24,542 nucleotides of DNA from Elysia marginata (taxonomy: Eukaryota; Mollusca; Gastropoda; Plakobranchidae): the NCBI GenBank assembly GCA_019649035.1, contig BMAT01000804.1, positions 224,802-249,343 on the forward strand. The letters run 5' to 3'. Below the pieces are notes generated by a model. It made no database searches and was not told the DNA's origin. It worked only from the letters and a program-made list of their open reading frames with translations. Of this stretch, positions 12,001 to 21,000 are shown in pieces. Each line of letters opens with the position of its first letter. The stretch's first letter is position 1. The position numbers and the translations under genes were made by a program.

Positions 12001-15000
12001 TTTCTGTTCTAATTGTTAGTGAATAAAAAAAGTTTGGGCTTCATATGGATCTAGGCATGACAGGTTTACATTAATATTTCATTAATTCTGAGTGTTACTC
12101 TTTTTTTTTTTTTTACAAAATGTAGATAAATATTTCTTTTTTTTTTAATTCAAAATGTAGATAACTCTTTGTCATACAAAACAAAACAAAAACAGAAACA
12201 TTTCAGACAAACCTAATAAAAAGAAAAAAAGAAAAAATATTACGATAAATAAAACCAAAATAACTGAACATGTTTTTTTTTATATATGTAAAATGGCTCC
12301 TGCAACAAACAATATAAAAATTTGACATCAGATTTTTTTGTAAAAAAAAGTGATTGAATTAAACAGAGACAGAGGATGAAAAAGATGAAAATCTCAAGAA
12401 ATTAATGGATTATATCATAATTAGCTTATAAGTATTTTAAACAAATGAACACTTTGATACATTGCCTTTGATTTTTCAAAACACTCTTATTTCTTGTCCT
12501 GAATATTTTGAAATAACTGTAAATTCAATTTGCTGTAAAGAACTCATCTGTTGATTTTTTTTAAATTTTAAGCCAAAGTTTGAATCTTCTTTATTGTTTT
12601 AAATTTATATAATATAAATCAAATTTAGATTTCAAATTATGTGTTAAAGAAAAATGAATATTACAAAGCAATGGGTCCACTCTGCAGTGTATACATGTAA
12701 AGGGAGGGGGGGGGGTCGTTTTGCATTATTTTAAAAAAAAACTTATTTGTAAAATACTGTACATTTTATCATAGAAGGTGAAAGGGGTGCAGTTAGTGAT
12801 GTAAGTCAGCACTGTTAAAGTTCATCAAAATGAGATAAACAGTGAATTTAATTTATGGAAGTCCTGGAAGAAGGTAAATAAGATCAACTAACACCAGACA
12901 AGACAGAAAATGCATTTCAATATTGTGTGATAAGTGGCTTCATACTTTCAATTATAGATAGAAGAAAAAAGGACAATTATAAGAGTGTTTAATCAGGAAT
13001 CTTGTGCACAAATTAATATCCTTGTTTTTGCGATAGACACATCAGTGTTTCTTTCAGAGGGGGGGGGGGNNNNNNNNNNNNNNNNNNNNNNNNNNNNNNN
13101 NNNNNNNNNNNNNNNNNNNNNNNNNNNNNNNNNNNNNNNNNNNNNNNNNNNNNNNNNNNNNNNNNNNNNNNNNNNNNNNNNNNNNNNNNNNNNNNNNNNN
13201 NNNNNNNNNNNNNNNNNNNNNNNNNNNNNNNNNNNNNNNNNNNNNNNNNNNNNNNNNNNNNNNNNNNNNNNNNNNNNNNNNNNNNNNNNNNNNNNNNNNN
13301 NNNNNNNNNNNNNNNNNNNNNNNNNNNNNNNNNNNNNNNNNNNNNNNNNNNNNNNNNNNNNNNNNNNNNNNNNNNNNNNNNNNNNNNNNNNNNNNNNNNN
13401 NNNNNNNNNNNNNNNNNNNNNNNNNNNNNNNNNNNNNNNNNNNNNNNNNNNNNNNNNNNNNNNNNNNNNNNNNNNNNNNNNNNNNNNNNNNNNNNNNNNN
13501 NNNNNNNNNNNNNNNNNNNNNNNNNNNNNNNNNNNNNNNNNNNNNNNNNNNNNNNNNNNNNNNNNNNNNNNNNNNNNNNNNNNNNNNNNNNNNNNNNNNN
13601 NNNNNNNNNNNNNNNNNNNNNNNNNNNNNNNNNNNNNNNNNNNNNNNNNNNNNNNNNNNNNNNNNNNNNNNNNNNNNNNNNNNNNNNNNNNNNNNNNNNN
13701 NNNNNNNNNNNNNNNNNNNNNNNNNNNNNNNNNNNNNNNNNNNNNNNNNNNNNNNNNNNNNNNNNNNNNNNNNNNNNNNNNNNNNNNNNNNNNNNNNNNN
13801 NNNNNNNNNNNNNNNNNNNNNNNNNNNNNNNNNCATCCCAATCTCTTAGAAGTTGGCATGAAACTTATCACTGGCTAGCCATAAAGTCTTGTCGTGCTTT
13901 GGAGACACCAAACATTAGTAAACATACAGGCTAGCGCAGTGCAAAGCTTTCACTAACAGGCCTGGCCTACAAGGTTACCTTGCGTTTGATATTATTATAC
14001 TGTGCTAGCGTCTGCTTGCTTTCATGAACGGGCCTACACCGAGCGTGAGGCATGATCAGTGTTCACACTAGACCTTCTGCAATAGTGGGCGCAACTGACA
14101 CTAAGAAATCGGTTATTAAACGGTTGAATCTGAGCAAAAAAACCAGAAGTTTGAGGTATATTCTACATGTTCGGGGTGAAAAAATCGCTACTTTTACTCA
14201 CCCTGCTGCCGCAAAATGGTGATTTTAGGTCACAAAAGTGCTCAAATCGCTTATTTTTTATGCTTTTCATACAGAGTAATGGTTGAAGCATTTGAAAAAA
14301 GCAGTTTTGAAAATTCGGTTATCCGACTCCTAAATGGTCATTCCAGGTGCCCCCCCCCCCCCACCTTAAATTATTTCTTCTTCAAAAGTTGTTCTGCTTC
14401 ACATCAATTAAATAACTAATTCCATTGCAAACAGACCTCTCAGCACTGTCCTTCTTTTTTCAATTTCCTTTTTTTTTAGTTTAAGTGATGAAGATTTAAA
14501 AAAACAAAGCAAAAAAAAATCATAACATAACAAAGTAATCTGAAGAGAGTTTCAACTATCTTCATTTCTGTCAGTAGAAAGGCCATACTCCCAGAAACAA
14601 AAAAGAAGGTGTTTGGGCTGCAACGTTGCAAAATGCTCCTTTGGTTTCCTTGCGAGACATACCCTTGGGTCAAGTGTTATTTCCCAGTGGTCATGTCTGC
14701 CACCGCCCAAGGCCATAGTGTCAGATAAATATGATGTATACCCCTGTTAAATAGTATTACAAGATCCTCACATTTATAACAGATAGTCTACTTAAACTCA
14801 AAACATGACAATTTTTGTTATATGCTTTTTTAAAGGGGGTGAAAACAATAATAAGAACAGGCAAAAGAGGAAATTATACGTCTGACAACCAGAGCAGACG
14901 AGTCGAAAGTCAGAAATACTTATTTGAGAAAATCCCTCTTAGAAGTTTATTTTTCTTCTTTTGCTCTGTATTTTAAACCAATAAAAATTTTACTATCTTT

Positions 15001-18000
15001 ACCACAAAGTGCTGATAATTTCATAATTTGTTTTAGAATTGAAACTCAGAACAATGAATTTCTTAAGGACAGTACGCCTTAAAATGTGGAATATGTGACA
15101 TATGACCCATTTTCCCTCGTCGCAAGACATATATATGAGGGTCAGATCAAAAATAGTTCCTATAAAAAATGTAGACATCCTGTAGTTGTACAATTTATTA
15201 AAGCAGTCCAGATGAAATACATGATTTAGGCTCATTCAGGAATGGCAAAAGGATAGTATATGGAATATAAAAAAAGAGGAGAGAAACGTTAAGTCTCTTT
15301 ATAGGTTTGAAACGTGTAAAAGTTTAAAAAGCTTTAGGCATTGATTTGGGAGTCATATGCACATGACCCCTAGGCTGTGCTTATGTCAATCAAAAAAGCA
15401 TTCAGCAGAGATAAGCAATAAACAAAGATCGGGACAGGTTTTTACTATATAAAAAACCTCCCTTGTGGCCACTACACAAAAAGATAAATTTTAATGTGAC
15501 TTACATGATGAGAAAAAACCAGCTAATGCAAAAATAAAATTGGCAAAGTCCCCATCCCTGATGAAGAATCGTATGCTGGATGAAAAGATAAGCTCCCAAG
15601 TTTTGGATACATGTTGACCTGTCATTGATAGTTTACAGTATTGCTTCTTCCCTCTGTTCATTCAATCCCAAATGAAAAGGGTTTTGAAATCATTTTCCCT
15701 TTTCCAAAGCCAAAAAAAAAGGAGAATGGCATAGACAAAGGCAGATTCAGTACTTATCTTTTTTACATTTTTCTTTTAACAGATCATGAAACATCAGGTA
15801 TTCTAAAAATCTCTGTCTTGGACACCAAAAAATCTGCCCTTGTTAGAAAAGCCCTCAAGAATCCAAGGCTATGCAGTCATATAAAAAACAAGATAGAGCC
15901 ATAGAGATAACGGCGAAGGGAGGTAGATAAAAATTTCAAATACCAACTGCTTATCCCATTCGCGGAATGTATTAAATTCACAACTGGTCCACTGGGCATT
16001 ACGTGGACGCGCCAAGGCTATATCCCTTGCCAAAACTACCTCATAGTTCTGTTCAGTTTTCCAAGATCATAAAGCAAATCAGGCGCAGTGAGATGAAAGA
16101 GCCTTTACTAACAGCAATGGTGAAAAAAACTGTCTATAGAGAATTGGCAGCTACACTCTTATAGGTTATTAGAGTTTAAATTTTAATTATTTTTTTAAAG
16201 CATGTGCAGATTCAAAGACAAGTTCATCTTCTAAAACCTGTATGAAAATGGGAAAAAATGGATGCCTAAATTATTGTTTGTAAATTCTTTTCCATTAAAG
16301 CATATGGGAATTGAAGAATATTTTCTTTTCTTTAAAAAAAATCTCAATTAAAAAAATTATTAGACATAATATGTTATTTTTATACAAGGTTATAAGAATG
16401 GGCAAGCAAAAAAAGCATACCTGCACTCTTGCACGTATTGCACCCATGGCAGGGATCTGAGAAAAGTAACCTGAAAAGAGAAAACCCCATTAAAATTCAA
16501 TCCTACTTATTAAAGTAGATAATTTGTAGGTAGTAAACAAAAGCAAATATATTTGCATCTAAAAATTTTGAGATAGAGGGATGCGATAAATAGACAATAA
16601 TGTAAAAACAACTCCAGGATAAATGGGGGAAAGAGAGAAGAGTATTTTTAGAGCTTCTCTCATATTTGTTACATTTTCTGAAAACACATTTTTTAGAAAA
16701 TTTTCAACATAGCAAAAGAAAATGCAAGTCTCTTAAATTATCCATCTGTCTTGCTAAAAGTGCAATGAACTTAAGGCATTTGAAAACCAATTCAATTTTC
16801 AATAATATATGATCTATACAGATTTAAACTAGCTTATCTAGAACTTCAACAAAAAAATATTAATAACTAAAAGATATGTAAGTAAATATACATAAGTTAA
16901 TCTTGCTTTTACACTATGAAAAATGATAAAGAAAAATATGCAATTGGTTAAAATATTTGAAGTGTGTTTACTTACAGAGGAGAAAAAATACTTAAATTCA
17001 AAACACTACAATGTTTCCTTAATCAAATAAAATAAAGATTATTGGTTTTACATAACTTATTAATTGTGGCCTTGAAATGCAAAATATTTGTTCATCTCAC
17101 CTCTGTTAGCACAAGCCATCCACCTGACCGCATGTACAGGGTTGGGTGTGGGTCCCACAGCATATGTGAATACCCTTACCTGGCATAACAAGTAAAGCAT
17201 ATAACACCTATTTCATAAAATCTTTGCAAAATTATTTATCCCACACAAAAATCATGATGAACTTTCAAATTGCTCAATGCTACAAATGAGAAGCTTAAAA
17301 TTTTTTAAACTAAGGTCGTGAGTTGAGCTTGCATGATACCTCAAAAAAAAAAAAAAACAAAAACAGGGAGACTTGATCAAATCACTCACAGTTTTATTAG
17401 GCCAGTTATACTTCTCAAAGATGTCCTCTGCGTTGTCTGTGCCTCCGTCTGTTAACAGCATTATCACCTTATTGCAGTTTGCTCCAATATTTTCATCATC
17501 CATCGTTTCATTTTCAGAAAACTGTAAAATACATTATCATAAATTGTAATTTGACAACAGTCTGTTTTGAGATTATTGAATAGACAATAAGAAAGGAAGT
17601 ATCAAGGTACCTTTATCCTCTTGCTAATACAAATTTGTCAACAAGCATTATCATTTTTAAAGTATTGACAAGATCTGCTCAAGCTCCAAACTACAACACA
17701 TAAACTATCTGGCTTACTTCTTGAAACTTCTCAAAGGCAAACTTCAGAGCGCTGCTGAAGTCTGCCTGGCCTGAAGCTTCCAGCCTGTCCACATCTCTCT
17801 CCAGTTGCTAAAATAACGAAGTAAGACATACAGAAAATATATTTACTATTCAATGATTAGTTATCTTTTACTTTTATTGAGAGAAAAAGCATAAAAGGAG
17901 CGCAATTTTTAGATTGAGACCTATGCTTAAATCTGTACGTAAATGACCCAAAAAAATTTAAGACATGTTCACAATAGAGATGTTTTTAAGAGATTAGTAA

Positions 18001-21000
18001 AAATTTAGGAAAGACAATCAAAATATTTAACAAACTATTTTTAGTCTATTTTTTTTTAAGTATATTTCAAAAATCATTAAAAAATCTATCAGAGAGAGAG
18101 AGGTGCCATTTCTCAAAATTTAACTCAAAGTGTTATATAATGCATTGTAACAGCAAAAATTTCAGAACATAAAATATTGTTTTTGGGTGGTGTCAGTACC
18201 TTTTTGTTCCTGTAGTTTGCTTGCACAAAAGGTGTGTGATTAAAACACCTACTCACAAAACTTGCTTCTTCTGCAAACTGAAACAAGAAGCAGTTGCACA
18301 GACAATGAAAACTCATTATTCTAAGGCTGTGTATTAATACTGTCTCTATCTTTTGTATGCAAGTTTAACTAAGTGCAGTCCACTTAAGTCAAACTCTGAT
18401 GACACAAATCTATGCAAAACTTGGATCTACTTTTGGTTCCCAACTGGTAGTTTTTTCTTCGTAAGTATCAGTTGACTCAAAGTCCTGATATTTTGAACTG
18501 ATTAGGTATTCCCAAGTACTTTAGCTTAAATAGACTGCATTGTATATGAACTAAAAAAATTATATATGGAAAATGTTTACTCTGATTTTTCATTTAGAAA
18601 AAATTGGCATGTCTTAATACTTTTATGATACATGTAAAAAGTTATATGTATCAATTTATTTTGGGAAATATTTTCTAAACATAGTGTGTATCTTCTCATT
18701 TTTTCAATATTTTCCGACTTGCTTCCTGGATAGATATTATACTGAATCAGATTACACTTGATCTTTTGTTTAACATAAAACGTACAACTTTTTTACAGTA
18801 ATGTGGATCAGAAAAAAATCAATCTTTAAACTGTTGATTTAATTTGCACTCGTCATCAAAAACAGGTATGTTTAAAAAAATAAGAGAATAATTAGCAGTA
18901 TGCCATTGGGTGGCAAATAACCAAATTTGAACATAAAAACAGCTTACTTGTACAATGTTGACAAAGTCATTTTCACCAAGGGTGTCCAAGATAGACTTGA
19001 CTGCATTCTGCATTAGCTGTAAAGACTGCCCATGAGTGCTTCCACTCCTGGATCAGACATTAAAGCATCACATTGTTGTTAGTTATAGTGACAAAAAAAA
19101 TTATGTCTCTTGTGCCGAGGCATTGAGATTTCTGGGTAGCATTTGATAACTGTAGGTCACTTTGAAAGAGCCTTATTCCACACTTAGGTTTCAAGTGTGA
19201 GTTGTCCAAGAATTATTCTGCGTCTGAATATTATTATTCTGAGTATGAGTTGTCTCAGTGCTTCTTTGTGCCCCACAGTAAGATGTAGGTTGACCCACTT
19301 ATTTAACATCTGAAGTCCATGTGTCTTCTAAGATCCGTAATACCTCTCACTTTTGTCATCACTGATAACAATTTTACAAAATGACCTATATCTAAAACTA
19401 AACTTCACGAATCTGGTATAAATAATCACAGCATTATCCTACCTGTATTTTTTACATAAACTTACAAAATGAACCAGTTACTGGTTCACAATATTAGCTC
19501 ACATTTTTTTAGCATTATATTAATATAGGAAGAATAATACTGCAACAATGTGCACTTAAAACTCCTGTGTGGAAAATAATGTGTTTCTTGTGTAAACTTA
19601 ATATTTATTTAAAAGTTATTCTGAATATTCACAAATGAAGGATGTTAGATAGAAAACCTTCATCTAATGTCTACCTCACATGCACAAATCATGTTATAAT
19701 ATAAGCATTAGAAAAACAGTTTAGCGAGAGGTTTGTCAAGCATTTTAAGTTCATTGGAGAGAACTTACTTGTCAATTAGAATCATCATATCCTTAGGAGA
19801 GCTTGATCCCTGGGTGTACCTTTGAAAGAAAACAAAGACAAGTCATAGACAGCATGGGATAAAGAGAGACACACACACACGCACAGACAGACAGTTAGGC
19901 AGGAAATCAAACAGAGAAAAAAGGAAAGGGAAAATAGCCACAGTGAGAGAACAAGAGAGAGAAAGAGCAAGAGGAGAAAGAGTTGAATAAGGATAAAACA
20001 TAGAGGTGAGGAATCAACAGGGTTGATAAGATATTGAGGTAAAAAGGAAGAGGGCAAAACTGTACTTTATTTTATTTCAATTTTATCTGTATTTTTTTAC
20101 AAAGGCACATCATAAATACAATCAAACAAGGTCATGTTTGAAACATTATGATGCTTTGACTGACAGAGAATAATTCAGTCCCAAAACAGGATTACCATCA
20201 ATTCAAGATGTGTCCTGCAGAGTAATTTCAAAGGTAAATGCATACAGGGGCTTTTAGCGAATCCCTCTAATAATTTGTTCCCCCAAACTTTTCACTTCCT
20301 CTTTGGTTAAAGAAATCATGTCCTTAATACATAATTTGCAACTAGGGTAAACTCTGCATACAGAGTAGGCTATACCATAAGAACTAAACAGAGAAAACTT
20401 TAAATTTGTTTCATAAGTGCAAAAATATACAGTTTATCACTTAAAGCCAGCAAAACTGATTTCATAAGAGAGGAAATAATACAAGTATTGATGACACTCT
20501 TTCCCAAAAAATGCCATAATGCTAAATTTGACAGAAATTTAGCAAAGTATCTAAGAAAATGATGAAAATGAACTTAAAACAAAAACCTATGAGGATTATT
20601 AAAATAAAAAATACTCACTTCATTCAAACATGTTTAGCTACGTAAATTACTGCAAAGAGAGGCTGAAAGGCTGCAGGTACCAAAGCATGCAAGAAAGCAG
20701 CAGTGTCTTACATTTTGATTCCACAGAATAAGACCATTCTTCCCAAAACTAGAGCAATTAGAATCTGTTCAGCCATGTGTTCATTTATTTAAAATTTTAG
20801 AGTGCAACAATTTCACTCAACAACAGCTATGTGACTGCATCAGTAATAGTATTTGATTCAAAATTGCACACTATCTCTAATGTTTCTTGGTCTACATCAG
20901 TGTAATACATCTGGATATCAAAACTTTACACTTTCTCTTAAGATTCTAGGTCTACATCAGTCTTGATATCCAAACAAAAAGAGCATAAAAAAACTCATAG

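Larger units (their letters stand above)
11355..16420 (-). other. CACNA2D: Longest intron (between exons 8 and 9), with assembly gap
   Basis: 5066 bases including 764 unknown. Segment 11355-13069 is AT-rich with many A/T homopolymers. Segment 13834-14360 is more GC-rich and looks like part of an unidentified repeat. Segment 14480-14760 is mildly GC-richer, without a supported gene. All exons expected by homology between exons 8 and 9 are accounted for, so the gap need not hold a conserved exon. Confidence 0.8.

Noticed and set aside
12985-13878. Long open frames across the gap on both strands
   Set aside because: They consist of unknown bases read as open; the real flanks are short and uninformative. 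HPNLLEV on the plus strand only chances to resemble the Cache motif.
14549-14722. Short minus-strand frame beginning [19 protein letters not shown]
   Set aside because: About 54 codons with no recognised family, no splice context and only slightly raised GC; I cannot support it as a gene.
15641-15904. 87-codon plus-strand open frame
   Set aside because: No family resemblance; it lies in intron antisense to the host gene, with Lys-rich translation of A-runs.
15944-16048. Minus-strand stretch reading [20 protein letters not shown], with phase-0 borders, considered as the exon after VWA
   Set aside because: It superficially fits EYxxVLxRP and QWT, but its acceptor lacks a pyrimidine tract and 11271-11354 gives a far better match ([19 protein letters not shown]) that joins exactly to GLGMM in the next exon.
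19785-20057. 90-codon minus-strand open frame rich in Leu and Phe, looking like membrane segments
   Set aside because: It translates the pyrimidine tract and then runs into exon 2 in the wrong frame.
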